The notes under the pieces: generated by a model
What the model was told of the DNA's origin: nothing
Seen by the model: only the letters and a program-made list of their open reading frames with translations
The model's database searches: none
Shown: positions 12,464 through 22,084 of the stretch, in pieces
How positions within the stretch are numbered: the first letter of the stretch is position 1
Layout: each line of letters starts with the position of its first letter
Origin: Planctomycetota bacterium
Lineage (GTDB): Bacteria > Planctomycetota > Planctomycetia > Planctomycetales > Planctomycetaceae
Assembly (NCBI GenBank): GCA_018242525.1
Contig: JAFEBS010000067.1
Location: 1-35,288, forward strand
DNA: 35,288 bases
Direction: 5' to 3'
Translations under genes and position numbers: made by a program

Positions 12464-14848
12464 ATGAATGCTGTTCATCCGGCCTATCGGATGCTTGTGG
12501 CTGCCATCGCCGTCTCGCTCATGCTGTACGGCTCGATTCGGCAGGGGGTTGCCGATGAGGCATCACCGGCATCGGCGAGCGTGAAACTGGAAACGCTGCT
12601 CCGGGATGCCAGAAACGAATCTTCCAAGGTTCGCGCCGAGGCGATTAATAAGTTGGCGGCGGAAGGGAGCGAACGTGCCCGACAGGCGGTTGTTGCCGCG
12701 TTAGAAGACGACAACGACGCGGTGCGGTTCATGGCGGCGTATAATCTTTCGAAGCTGGGGGCGGCCGCCATTCCGTCCCTGCAAAAACTGATGTCCGGCG
12801 CCAATTCGGAAGTGCGAGGGCGAGTCGTTCTTGTGTTTTCCAACATGACCGATCCCGCTCGCATGGAGCCGTTGATCGCGGCCATGACGGATGACGATGA
12901 TCAGGTCGCTCGCAGCGCGTACAAGGGGTTAACTCAAAACGAGTCCGTACCAGCATTGAAACCACTCAAGCCGCTGATCGCCGTTCTTGAGAAGGGGAAT
13001 GTGTTTGCTCGCTCCAGTGCGGCAGTCCTGTTGCCGGATTGTCAGGACGAAGGAGCAGTGGAGCCGCTGATCGCCGTGTTGCAGAAGGACGTGCCGGAAG
13101 TCCGGCCATATGCCGCCAATGCGTTCACTCGCATCAAGAATCCGAAAGCCGTCGAACCGTTGCTGGCGGCTCTGGACGACACGAACCCGTTGCTGCGCAG
13201 TCAGGCGGCACTGGCGCTGGGGACACAGGCGGATCCGCGGGCCGTGGACCCGTTACTGGCGCGATTGAAGGACGAGGATGCAGACGTCCGCAAATCCGCA
13301 GTGCTCGCGTTGGGCAAGATCCGTGAGCGCCGGACTTTTCCGTCCCTGATACCGTTTCTGAAGGACGAGCGGGCGGAAACGCGGGTCGAGGCGATCTGGT
13401 CGGTCGCCGCTCTCGGTGGCCCCGAAGCCTTTGATGCGCTGATGCCAATGCTGACGACGAGCATGGGCGATGAGCGTCAGGAAATTGCCGCGGCGATTGG
13501 ACTTTGTGGCGATTCGCGCGCCCTGCCACTGCTCGTCGCACTCCTCGACGACAAAGAAATCGGGATGGTGGGTCGAGCCACGGAGGGACTTGGAAACCTG
13601 AAGGACCAGCAGGGGGTGCTGCCGCTGCTGACGGCGCACCTCTGGAAGCGTGTCCCAGAAACGGAAGGAGTGCTCGCGGGAGTCATCAGGACTTCATTGC
13701 AGCAGATCCTCGGCGAGTCCATGGATCCGCTGATTGCCGCCGCAAAGAATCCGGATCCCCAGATTCGCGCGCGTGCCGTCTGGGCGCTCAACTCGCTCGA
13801 CGGCGATCGTCAGATTGATCGGATTGTGGAAGCCGCGACAGATCCGGACCCCAGCGTTCGTCTGGAAGCCGCGGGCATCCTGGCGTACAAGACGGGGACG
13901 AAGGACTTCGAAGCGATAACGAGTCTGCTGAAGGACTCGGAAACGGGAGTGCGGAGGCAGGCCGCCTGGGCTTTGGGTGAACGGGCCGAGGCACAGCGTG
14001 TGGAATTGCTCATTGCCGCGTTGCAGGATTCCGAATCGGCAGTCCGCAGTGCCGCCGCCGATGCCCTTGGCCGGACCGGTGACGAAAGGGCGATCCCCAA
14101 GCTGCAGGCCCTGTTGAACGATTCCGATGGCGACGTCGTCTATTCCGCGACTCAATCCCTGCAAGCGCTCGAATCGAAACAAGCACAGGCCTCGAAATCC
14201 AATTCGAAAGCAGGGTCGGCTCCAGCAGTGACGCCACCTTCCGACGCGAATTCGACGACCACCGATCACACTGTCGATAATAGTGCTCACGATGAACATC
14301 CTGCCCCAGTTGCGAAGGTCGAAGAATCGTCCAAAAGACTCGCGGACGAGATCCTGATGCAGGACGATGGCCTGCCGACGTGGGTGGTTTTTATTGCCGT
14401 CGGATTTGTGCTCGGCGGGCTGTTTGCAATCTGGTATGCCTGGCGAACTCACACGCTGGCCGCCGCGAGCCAGAGTTGGCCACAGGCAACAGCCAGGATA
14501 CTCAGCTGTTCGATCAGATCCATGGAGAGTTCCGATGACACATCCCAGTCGATCACCCGGTATGTGCCAGTCGTGGAATACGAATTCGAAGTCGCAGGTG
14601 AAACCATCCGAGGCAACCGCATCAAGTTTGGCGGCACCCCTCAATCCACAAGCCTGGACAAAGCGAAGCAGCTTGCCGGTCAATACGCCGAAGGATCATC
14701 TGTCACGGTCTACTATGACCCGGAAAAACCAAGCCAGTGTACGCTCGATCGGCACGTCTCACTTCTGGGGATCATCATCCTGGTCATGTTCGGGGTAATT
14801 TTCGTCATCGTGGGACTGGTTCTCTCACTCCTGGTTTTCGCGAAGTGA
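12464..14848 (+). CDS. HEAT-repeat protein with C-terminal DUF3592 membrane domain
   Basis: A 794-residue protein. A hydrophobic N-terminal segment (about 8-30) acts as signal or anchor. Residues about 40-575 are a long run of HEAT/PBS-lyase-like repeats with the recurring pattern (V)RxxAAxALG...DxRAVxPLLAxLxDxD, a curved scaffold for protein binding. A low-complexity Ser/Thr/Pro linker follows, then a membrane helix (about 637-657), a DUF3592-like beta domain (about 674-766, including VPVVEYEFEVAGETIRGNRI and VTVYYDPEKPSQCTL) and a final membrane helix. GGAAG precedes the ATG by 8 bases. The HEAT part is probably outside the cytoplasm given the N-terminal signal. Function is unknown. It starts about 200 bases after the tRNA array and is not obviously part of it. 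Confidence 0.9.
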   Translation: MNAVHPAYRMLVAAIAVSLMLYGSIRQGVADEASPASASVKLETLLRDARNESSKVRAEAINKLAAEGSERARQAVVAALEDDNDAVRFMAAYNLSKLGAAAIPSLQKLMSGANSEVRGRVVLVFSNMTDPARMEPLIAAMTDDDDQVARSAYKGLTQNESVPALKPLKPLIAVLEKGNVFARSSAAVLLPDCQDEGAVEPLIAVLQKDVPEVRPYAANAFTRIKNPKAVEPLLAALDDTNPLLRSQAALALGTQADPRAVDPLLARLKDEDADVRKSAVLALGKIRERRTFPSLIPFLKDERAETRVEAIWSVAALGGPEAFDALMPMLTTSMGDERQEIAAAIGLCGDSRALPLLVALLDDKEIGMVGRATEGLGNLKDQQGVLPLLTAHLWKRVPETEGVLAGVIRTSLQQILGESMDPLIAAAKNPDPQIRARAVWALNSLDGDRQIDRIVEAATDPDPSVRLEAAGILAYKTGTKDFEAITSLLKDSETGVRRQAAWALGERAEAQRVELLIAALQDSESAVRSAAADALGRTGDERAIPKLQALLNDSDGDVVYSATQSLQALESKQAQASKSNSKAGSAPAVTPPSDANSTTTDHTVDNSAHDEHPAPVAKVEESSKRLADEILMQDDGLPTWVVFIAVGFVLGGLFAIWYAWRTHTLAAASQSWPQATARILSCSIRSMESSDDTSQSITRYVPVVEYEFEVAGETIRGNRIKFGGTPQSTSLDKAKQLAGQYAEGSSVTVYYDPEKPSQCTLDRHVSLLGIIILVMFGVIFVIVGLVLSLLVFAK

Positions 14849-15045
14849 AATCGGCCGCACGACGTCGAAATCCCAAAAGGATCGCGTCACTTCTACCGCG
14901 GAGTATTCAGCGGCCAGTTACACGCAATCCGCTTTTCCAAGTCCGCCCGTTACATGGAAGGTTTTACCCCCACTTCGTTCTTCGCGGCTGATGCGGAGAC
15001 GATTGCGGCATATCCAACTCACCCGACATCCGTCGGTAGAGACAG

Positions 15046-15828
15046 TCACGGCAATACTCGCGCACCGATTCTTACCTCTCCTTCATCGGTGGCCGTGTAT
15101 TTGAAGATCAGGATCCGAGTCTCATTGGGAGTCAGTTTGACTTGCTGCCTGGGGGATTCCAGAAACTTGCCGGGTCCGCTGCCAAAACCGGCTTCGATGG
15201 TGGCGGTGGCTGAAGTGTACTTTCGATTGTTGTGGACAGTGACCAGGAGCTCATTACTTTTATTGACCCTGGTCGTGCCCGGTGCTTCTTGCTTCGTGAT
15301 CGTGACATCCGGCGTCTTTTCTTCGGGAAGTGGATTGGGAAGCTTTGGCGGCCGTGTGATCTTGCGGGCATTAATGACCGCGGTCATGGCAACAAGTGCC
15401 CGTTGTTCCAGAAGCTTCCACGCCTCCAGCGAACGGAAGTCCTCGTAAGTGTCCAGGAACTTCCTGGCATCTTCTGTCGCTGGCTCCAGGCTATCCAGCG
15501 ACGTCGTGAGATTGGCGAGTTGAGCGACGACCTTCGGCATATCGTGTTCATAGAGTGCGACCAGTTCTTCGCGTTTGGCTCCGGGTCCAATCGCCATGAT
15601 GGCATCGTATTGGAAGTGCATGAGTTCGATCGCGCTGCGAACGGATCTCGCTTGCGACTGGACCTCGGGCGTCAACTGCTTGAGTTTTTCCAGATGTGGC
15701 TTAGAGGCATCGATGACGATTTTCTCCGTCGGCGTCTGATTTTCCGCGGCGGACTTGGTCGTGATTGCCCAGACGGTAAGCCCCAGGGTTGTCGCAATCG
15801 TAATCTTGAGCATGAGGTGAGAGTTCAT
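15046..15828 (-). CDS. Secreted hypothetical protein with C-terminal beta domain
   Basis: A 260-residue protein with a signal peptide (about 1-28, cleavage near SAAENQ), a helical middle part (about 45-160) and a C-terminal beta-rich domain (about 175-260) ending DEGEVRIGARVLP. The end resembles part of the larger protein at 26393 (GDGDVRIGAVV), so the two may be distant paralogs. It is 15 bases after the preceding minus-strand gene and is the last of that run. I do not recognise a named family; an extracytoplasmic role in the envelope is inferred from the signal peptide. Confidence 0.78.
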   Translation of the reverse strand: MNSHLMLKITIATTLGLTVWAITTKSAAENQTPTEKIVIDASKPHLEKLKQLTPEVQSQARSVRSAIELMHFQYDAIMAIGPGAKREELVALYEHDMPKVVAQLANLTTSLDSLEPATEDARKFLDTYEDFRSLEAWKLLEQRALVAMTAVINARKITRPPKLPNPLPEEKTPDVTITKQEAPGTTRVNKSNELLVTVHNNRKYTSATATIEAGFGSGPGKFLESPRQQVKLTPNETRILIFKYTATDEGEVRIGARVLP

Positions 15829-15843
15829 TGTGAGTTCCGCGTG

Positions 15844-16425
15844 CTAATCTTTGCGTTTCGCTGAAAAGGGAAGAGTTTGAGAGGTGGTTTCTGGTGCCTG
15901 CCCGTGACGGGTCGTGTGGATCGTCCTTATCATCGTTCCAGTCATCGTGTCTCCGGAGATTTGCGCGTTCACCGTATACTCGGCCCAATGCTCGGGGAAA
16001 AAATAAGTACCGTGATAGACGCTCTTCGTCTTCCAATGCATAGCAATCTTGTTGCCAGTCTGGGTCCAACTTCCCGCTCCTAAGGGGGTCCAATTCCACC
16101 CAGGAGCGGTCAGGCTTCCTCCGGGCTGAAAACGAAATTCAGACCATTGAGTTCCGCCGACTGTTACCGGCCCCGCATCAACGATCTCCGGGGGGGCTTT
16201 GGGGTACTTTGCAACATCGGGGATGCGAGAGGCAGGGCCTGGTTCGTACTTGTTCTGTATCTTCTTGAGCTGAACTTCGATTGGCTCGGCGGCGAACTTG
16301 GGATCGCCAAACAGGGGTGGAGGCAAACGCCGGGTATCAGACAGGATCTGATTCAATTCCGCGACATGAACGTACGTGGGTCCCAGATGAGGCTTCATTG
16401 AAACCAGGGGATTAACCATCGGCAC
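15844..16425 (-). CDS. Hypothetical protein, possibly the 3' part of a split gene
   Basis: A 193-residue soluble protein with a Trp-rich beta domain in its second half (WSEFRFQPGGSLTAPGWNW, then WKTKSVYHGTYFFPEHWAEY), of a shape seen in lipocalin-like or stress-response beta-barrels. It starts with GTG at 16425, has no signal peptide although its neighbours do, and has no good ribosome site. The frame continues upstream without a start to the TAA of the preceding gene at 16459-16461, in the same frame. So it may be the C-terminal part of one original protein interrupted by a nonsense codon. Confidence 0.6.
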   Translation of the reverse strand: MPMVNPLVSMKPHLGPTYVHVAELNQILSDTRRLPPPLFGDPKFAAEPIEVQLKKIQNKYEPGPASRIPDVAKYPKAPPEIVDAGPVTVGGTQWSEFRFQPGGSLTAPGWNWTPLGAGSWTQTGNKIAMHWKTKSVYHGTYFFPEHWAEYTVNAQISGDTMTGTMIRTIHTTRHGQAPETTSQTLPFSAKRKD

Positions 16426-16458
16426 GGAGGCTGGCGGTGTGCCTGGTTCGGGTGCCAG

Positions 16459-16872
16459 TTATTGCACATCTCTTTCACGCCGTCTTAACTCGTTCTGAGC
16501 CTCGGTGGCTGCCAGAGTTTTCTCCGTCAGGATGCGGGTTGCGGCATCATATCGCTCTCGCCGCTGATTCAGCTCGTCCGGCGTGACCTTTGGTCCCATC
16601 AGTCCCGATGCCAAGGCTGCATCGAGCTCTTTTTTTCGAGCAGCGCGGTCTTGGATCGCGTCGTCCTGTTCTTTCTTCGTCGCCTTCGCTGTTTCCGCAG
16701 CCTCGTCCCGGGCTCGCACTGCGCTGGTCGTCACATACTGAAAGCCGCTCGCGGACGAATCGGTTTGACCGACCGAATTCTGAGCGGCGGGGACAACGAC
16801 GACAGCAGCGCCCGCCAGCACAAGGACAATCAGCGGAATCAGGGCAGCTTCGAAACGATGTGGAACGACCAT
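16459..16872 (-). CDS. Membrane-anchored coiled-coil hypothetical protein
   Basis: A 137-residue protein with an N-terminal membrane helix (about 11-32, ALIPLIVLVLAGAAVVVVPA) and a highly charged coiled-coil (about 55-135, rich in KK, EE and RR) facing the periplasm or outside. It is 11 bases after the preceding gene. It ends in TAA, followed in the same frame by the coding sequence of the next gene, so it may be only the N-terminal part of a longer protein. No family recognised. Confidence 0.65.
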   Translation of the reverse strand: MVVPHRFEAALIPLIVLVLAGAAVVVVPAAQNSVGQTDSSASGFQYVTTSAVRARDEAAETAKATKKEQDDAIQDRAARKKELDAALASGLMGPKVTPDELNQRRERYDAATRILTEKTLAATEAQNELRRRERDVQ

Positions 16873-16883
16873 GAGGATTCCCC

Positions 16884-18689
16884 TTAACGCGATCGCTGTT
16901 GTTGCTGGACAGTCAAGGCGAACGACCCCTCCTTGTCCTTTTCAAATGTCGTGGCAATGATCCGATAGATGCCATCGCGAGGCGCCTCGAACAGAACACG
17001 AGAGTTGTATTTGCCAGTTCGTATTCCCTCCTTGCCCAGGAGCCGGTCGAGGTACTCCATGAACATCTTCTGTTCGATCTCATGGAATTTCTTGCCTTGC
17101 TGATCTTCAATTCTCACCGCGGCATCGAAATCCGGGCTCGTCACGTCGATGAGATATGGAGTCCCCCCCGCGAGTGTGACTCGGTACTCCTTGCGGAATC
17201 CCTTCTGAAACCTGGCGTCGACCTCGTCCGATGATTCGAGCCGATCTTCGATGCGCAAAGTTCCCTCGCTGGACGGGGTCATGGGATCCACCGGGGCTTC
17301 CTGCAGGAACTTTCGGATTTCAGTGGCCACGCTTTCAAAGGTGGGAAGCGACGCATACGTTTCCACGACGCTGGCCCGGCCTTGAACAATTCGCTTCAGA
17401 AAGTACACACGTTCACCCGGTTCAACGTCGTCACTGGCCACCGCGAAGCTGCCGCAATACAGGTTTGGCTTCCGCGAACCAACGACAAAGTGATAGTGTT
17501 CAATGGGGCCCTTCATAAGTTCGCCAATCTCCGGGGGCGAGATGTTTTGCTCTTTCAGTGCCTGTGCGCGAGCAACCTCGACCGGACCTATATGAGCGAA
17601 GTCATCATTGACATAGCCGGACATACGGTGGCCGTAGGGTTGCCAGGGACCAAATTCGCTCGTGTCGCGCAAGGTCCATGCCGCCGATCGCTGTTCCTGC
17701 AAGGGCGTGATGACTTGATCCTGAACAGCGCGCGTCTGAGCGTAATCGGCCCAGCGCGCCGCCAAGGGCAGGATTCCCTGTTGATATGCGGCCAGTGCTT
17801 CCAGTTCGGCTCGCAGGAGCGTGTAGCGGCCGTTCGGTGTTTCATTTCCGAATACCGGATTAAAGGATTGTACGAGGGTGAGGAACTCCTGATCTGTGGG
17901 CCGGGTTTTGAGCCGCGCGGCCACCCGCAGAGGCGGGCCTTCGAGGTCACACAGAAACATGGACCAGGTTCGGGACTGCCCGGGCGCATCATGCGGCTCC
18001 AGTGAAACGGCTGCTCTGAAATCGAGAGTGCTATCGAACTGGTAGACGATCACGACGGTTCGATCCGCGGCCGTTGCCTGTCGATCGAACATGTAACGGA
18101 ATCCAGCATGTTTGCCGCGCAACCATTCCCATGGCGCTTGATCGTCAAGTGACTGCGAGACCTCCGGCCCGGAATGAGCCGTCAGTAGCTCCTGAAGAAA
18201 TGGGATCAGTGCGGGTTGCCGGTCGTGAGCAGTATGAAGCGGATCCCAGCTTTTTGCCTGCTCAAGCAATTGCTGGCTGACAGACCACACACAGGCTTTC
18301 GCATAGATCAGAGAGCGAAGAAGCAGAGCGTCCCCCTGGACGGAAAATTCGTTTGCTGCAACAGCTTCGCGTTCGGCGGCTCGCAAGTTTCCCGCATGGA
18401 ATTCCAGCAGGGCGCGCGTCAGATGGATCAGTCCCGGTTCGAGATTACCATTCAGGTTGACTGCTTCCTCTCTATTTGCAAGCAGGGTGGCAGCATCCCA
18501 CAGTTTTCCGTCTCGCAGCAGCGATCGAGAGGCACCGATCTTCTGCCGCGTCTGCTCAGCATCCAGTAGATGTGGCGCCGATTCCGCGACAATTGACATT
18601 GGCTTCTCGGGAAAGATCGTCTGACCGATCACGGCACATGCCGGGAACGCCCAGAAGAAGCTGAACAACATCAATCGAGTGATTGTCAT
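16884..18689 (-). CDS. Secreted TPR-like protein with PPC-like C-terminal domain
   Basis: A 601-residue exported protein. The start at 18689 is preferred over upstream TTG/GTG codons because it places a clean signal peptide (MTITRLMLFSFFWAFPACA) at the N-terminus. Residues about 40-160 contain helical pairs resembling TPRs (LLRDGKLWDAATLLANREE, ALLEFHAGNLRAAEREAVAA). The C-terminal 100 residues (YRVTLAGGTPYLIDVTSPDFD... and EAPRDGIYRIIATTF... FALTV) look like a pre-peptidase C-terminal (PPC) beta-sandwich. It lies 47 bases after the LRR gene and 11 before the next gene, so they are probably co-transcribed. Function is unknown. Confidence 0.78.
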   Translation of the reverse strand: MTITRLMLFSFFWAFPACAVIGQTIFPEKPMSIVAESAPHLLDAEQTRQKIGASRSLLRDGKLWDAATLLANREEAVNLNGNLEPGLIHLTRALLEFHAGNLRAAEREAVAANEFSVQGDALLLRSLIYAKACVWSVSQQLLEQAKSWDPLHTAHDRQPALIPFLQELLTAHSGPEVSQSLDDQAPWEWLRGKHAGFRYMFDRQATAADRTVVIVYQFDSTLDFRAAVSLEPHDAPGQSRTWSMFLCDLEGPPLRVAARLKTRPTDQEFLTLVQSFNPVFGNETPNGRYTLLRAELEALAAYQQGILPLAARWADYAQTRAVQDQVITPLQEQRSAAWTLRDTSEFGPWQPYGHRMSGYVNDDFAHIGPVEVARAQALKEQNISPPEIGELMKGPIEHYHFVVGSRKPNLYCGSFAVASDDVEPGERVYFLKRIVQGRASVVETYASLPTFESVATEIRKFLQEAPVDPMTPSSEGTLRIEDRLESSDEVDARFQKGFRKEYRVTLAGGTPYLIDVTSPDFDAAVRIEDQQGKKFHEIEQKMFMEYLDRLLGKEGIRTGKYNSRVLFEAPRDGIYRIIATTFEKDKEGSFALTVQQQQRSR

Positions 18690-18736
18690 GATTTTCGAGT
18701 TTCCGCCAAAGATTCGTTCTTCAACAGTCACCAAAC

Positions 18737-21700
18737 CTATTCCAGGATCTTCAGCCCTGGACGGGCACGCAGAAGCTCCTGTTTCGCTGCAGCAGTGACC
18801 TTCGTGTCGGACAGGATCAGGCGTTCCAGCTTGAGCATGGATTTAAGACTGTCGACGGCTTGATCGGTGGTCGCCGTGCCACTCAAGTCCAGTCGTGCAA
18901 GTTTTTTCAGGACCACCAGTTCCTGGACGCCTCGATCCGTCACAGACGTTTGGGGCAGGTACAGGATCTCGAGATCTTTAAGCCGGCTCAGGGACTTGAC
19001 GCCTTCGTCGGTGATTTTCCGGCTCGTCAGGCTCAGCGTTGTTAGACCATTGAGCCGGCTGATGACCGCCGCTCCCTGGTCCGTGATGGGCAGTCCGAAC
19101 AGGTAGAGTCTCTGCAGCTTGGACAACTTCGAGAGTGACGGCAGCCCTGCATCGGTCACCTTCGTCAGACTCAATGTCAGAGCCTCAAGCTTCTGGCAGT
19201 TGCCCAGCGCCGGTACCCCGGCATCTGTCACGCCCGTCCCCGCCAGATCAAGGTTTGCCAGACGCTGAACCGATGCCAGGTGGGTGAGGCCGGCATCGGT
19301 CACCGCCGTTCCTTTGAGAGACAGATCTTCCAGGCTGAGAAGTTTTGGAACCCAGACGAGCCCCGCATCAGAGACTTCTGTATCGGTCAGGTCGAGTTGT
19401 TCCAGATGGATCAATCCTGCCAGCTTCTCCACACCCGGATCGGTTACTGCCGTATGCGACAGAACTAACCGGCGCAGCCCCTTGAGCCCGGCAAGGTGAG
19501 CCAGTCCCGCATTGGTGATCTTCGTGTCGGGCAGAAAGAGGACACGCAGTGCGATGCATTTGGTGAGTTCTTTGAGGCCTGCGTCGCTCACTGGGGTGCC
19601 TGTTAGATCCAGCACCTGAACATCCTCAAGAAAGCGGACGTGGCGCAAGTCGGCGTCGCTGATCTCGCAATGTGCCAGGTTGACCTCGGTCAATCGTCGT
19701 TCGTCACGTCTGTCCGACTCCATCAGGATTCCACCCAGCGCCTCCAGAGCTTGTTTCGCATGGAGTTTTTCGTCGGAACTCGGATCATCTGCTGAAATCC
19801 GTCGGGCCTCACATGCTTTCGCGACGTCGTCACGTAGACGTCCCCAGTCCTCGGAAGTGACGGATTGTCCGGGAGCGAAGCTGGACACGTCCATATTGAA
19901 TCGTTTGGCGAGTTGATAGGCGGACCAATTCCGAACTTCGATCTGCGGCCACGCCTCCGCAGCACAACTGGCGTACTTGTGGGAAGCCGATGTGACGTCA
20001 CGCACCGTCGCGTCGTCAAGGAAAGCGAGCAGGAATTCCGCCACCCGCATCTTGCGAACATAGGAGAGATCCGAGTTGTCTCCAATATGGTCGATGATCT
20101 GCATGCGCACACCAACGTCAGTCTTTTTCGCGGCGTCACGCAAGGGGTGCCAGGCATTCAGACTGTTGGTCTTCCAGCACAATTGCGCGAGGGAAACCTG
20201 TTCGCAATCGACGTAGCGTCCTGGCGTTGTGCCTGGAAGCGAAGTCAAGCTCTTGATGAGGAAGCCTTCGAAAACACGTTCGTCAAGTGCCGACATGGCA
20301 TCGAGCGCTTCCGCCTGGCGTGCAACGCGAGGCTGCACCGCACCTTGAATGAAGAGGTCGAGCTTGTCACGCCATGGCAGATCGGCGGCGGCAATCGCCT
20401 GGAGAAGTTCCCAACTCTTCACGTCGGGTCGCTCGGCCAGCAGCAATCGATAGACATCGGGCAACCGCTGCGGGTACTTATACAACAATCTCTGGACGAT
20501 CGCGGTGTACGTTTCCGTGGCCTGGGGCAAGCGTGGTACTGCAGACCGTACAAGGTATTCCTCTTCGCTCACTTTTTGAGTCTCGGTCCACCACGCGACC
20601 ACCTGTTCACGGTCTAGAAATTGTTGGCGTTGATCCCATGTCCAAGTCGCCCCTCCGTCACCGGCCAGTTGCTGCAGCAGTGCTCCCACGACTTCGCCTA
20701 TCGAGATCAGTCGGGTCGCCCCGCCCTGCTGCGGATGGCTGAGACCTCGTGTCAGCCGACGATCATCCAAGTGTTTCAGTAACTGAGGGACTGTATCCCA
20801 GCCCTGCCTGGCCAGCGAAGACAATTGGCTGGGCAGTCCGAGCAGGAACATGCCCTCCCATTTTCCGTCGCGTATTTCGACCAGATCATCGATCAGCCGC
20901 TCGGCACTTCCCATTGTGGCCTGGCTGGGCTGGATCGTTGCCGACAGCGCCTGGATCAACCCCCAGCATTCGGGTGTTTGCAAGTTCGGTTCATCGAGGC
21001 TCAGTTGCTGCAGCCGTTTGAGAACCGCCTGGCGATCGGATGCAGGCGACGCGAGCCGATTGCCGCAGTCTGCCCAGGCCACGAACTTCAGCTCTAGTTG
21101 AGGGCGCAGTCCCGCCGGCTGGTAAAACACCGATTCCGGATGGCCGAATCCGCCGGAGACCTTCGCCTGCATCGCCAACAGCCGCTCGGCCAACGGAATC
21201 CAGCCGCGTTGATAGCATTGAATCGCCGTTGGCAGGCCTGCATTGATGTGAAAGTCGGCCCACGTGTTCTGCATCATCATCTCGCCGGGCAAGTCCTTGG
21301 CGGGATCAATGCGGATCAGCGTCTGCACCTGAGCCGGATCGAGTTCGATAGACTCCGTTCCGATCTGCAGTCGTGCCTTCGCATCATCTTGAACACCCGG
21401 AACAAGGAAGCCCAGCAGATACTGCGGTCGGTGAAGTGGGATTGTCAGGTCACGTACGTCGGCAACGACCATTTCATACAATATCGCCACCAGCGGAGCA
21501 TCAGCCGGAGGCAGTGGCAGTCCAAGCGCCTGGTACGAGTTCAGCAGCTTCTTCCAGCCCTCAGCGTCAGTCGCTCCTCCGTTGGCACGGGCATCCGAGT
21601 CCTGCGGTTGGATGACCCGTTCGAATACTGGATCGCCATCCGTCCGCTCAACAAGCAACAACTCAGCAGGTGTCGTCAAGACCTGCAGGACGAAGCTCTT

Positions 21701-22084
21701 GGGCTCGTGCAGAGACCACCGGATTATGGTCTGAAGTTTATCGGCGACGCGTCGACGACTGACGTTGCTGACGTCCACCCAATACCCCGAGGTGCGCTGG
21801 TTTCCTCCCGAGACACACACGACCATGTACCGAGCGAAATCAATGCGCGGCTGTCCCAGAAGATTATCGATTCTTTGTGCGACCTCTTCTCCCATCGCCC
21901 GGTCCAATGCGGCCCGATCACGGATCAAACTTGTATTCGGTACGACACCCGAATCAGTGGGAAGGTTGAGATTCGTCCTCGCCAGAATCGTGACGGACGT
22001 TTCGCCCTGGCTGCGCTCGTCTGCAAAGGTGAGCGTGGCGGCCAGCAGCAAAACAGCACTGGCACCACTGAATTCCCATTTCAT
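18737..22084 (-). CDS. Secreted leucine-rich-repeat protein with PrcB-like N-terminal domain
   Basis: A 1115-residue exported protein. The start at 22084 is supported by GAGGAG seven bases upstream and a signal peptide (MKWEFSGASAVLLLAATLTFADE). Residues about 20-150 resemble a PrcB C-terminal-like domain (VVCVSGGNQRTSGYWVDV... FVLQVLTTPAELLLVERT). A long helical middle follows (about 150-790). The last 320 residues are about a dozen leucine-rich repeats of 23-24 residues with the planctomycete-typical LxxLxLxxTxVTDAGLxxL unit. LRRs bind proteins; the partner is unknown. It is the first gene of the tight block down to 15046, and a 557-base gap separates it from the TPR gene upstream. Confidence 0.88.
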   Translation of the reverse strand: MKWEFSGASAVLLLAATLTFADERSQGETSVTILARTNLNLPTDSGVVPNTSLIRDRAALDRAMGEEVAQRIDNLLGQPRIDFARYMVVCVSGGNQRTSGYWVDVSNVSRRRVADKLQTIIRWSLHEPKSFVLQVLTTPAELLLVERTDGDPVFERVIQPQDSDARANGGATDAEGWKKLLNSYQALGLPLPPADAPLVAILYEMVVADVRDLTIPLHRPQYLLGFLVPGVQDDAKARLQIGTESIELDPAQVQTLIRIDPAKDLPGEMMMQNTWADFHINAGLPTAIQCYQRGWIPLAERLLAMQAKVSGGFGHPESVFYQPAGLRPQLELKFVAWADCGNRLASPASDRQAVLKRLQQLSLDEPNLQTPECWGLIQALSATIQPSQATMGSAERLIDDLVEIRDGKWEGMFLLGLPSQLSSLARQGWDTVPQLLKHLDDRRLTRGLSHPQQGGATRLISIGEVVGALLQQLAGDGGATWTWDQRQQFLDREQVVAWWTETQKVSEEEYLVRSAVPRLPQATETYTAIVQRLLYKYPQRLPDVYRLLLAERPDVKSWELLQAIAAADLPWRDKLDLFIQGAVQPRVARQAEALDAMSALDERVFEGFLIKSLTSLPGTTPGRYVDCEQVSLAQLCWKTNSLNAWHPLRDAAKKTDVGVRMQIIDHIGDNSDLSYVRKMRVAEFLLAFLDDATVRDVTSASHKYASCAAEAWPQIEVRNWSAYQLAKRFNMDVSSFAPGQSVTSEDWGRLRDDVAKACEARRISADDPSSDEKLHAKQALEALGGILMESDRRDERRLTEVNLAHCEISDADLRHVRFLEDVQVLDLTGTPVSDAGLKELTKCIALRVLFLPDTKITNAGLAHLAGLKGLRRLVLSHTAVTDPGVEKLAGLIHLEQLDLTDTEVSDAGLVWVPKLLSLEDLSLKGTAVTDAGLTHLASVQRLANLDLAGTGVTDAGVPALGNCQKLEALTLSLTKVTDAGLPSLSKLSKLQRLYLFGLPITDQGAAVISRLNGLTTLSLTSRKITDEGVKSLSRLKDLEILYLPQTSVTDRGVQELVVLKKLARLDLSGTATTDQAVDSLKSMLKLERLILSDTKVTAAAKQELLRARPGLKILE

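Noticed and set aside
13694..14683. Minus-strand frame of 329 codons
   Set aside because: It is the shadow of the HEAT-repeat gene; composition is not protein-like.
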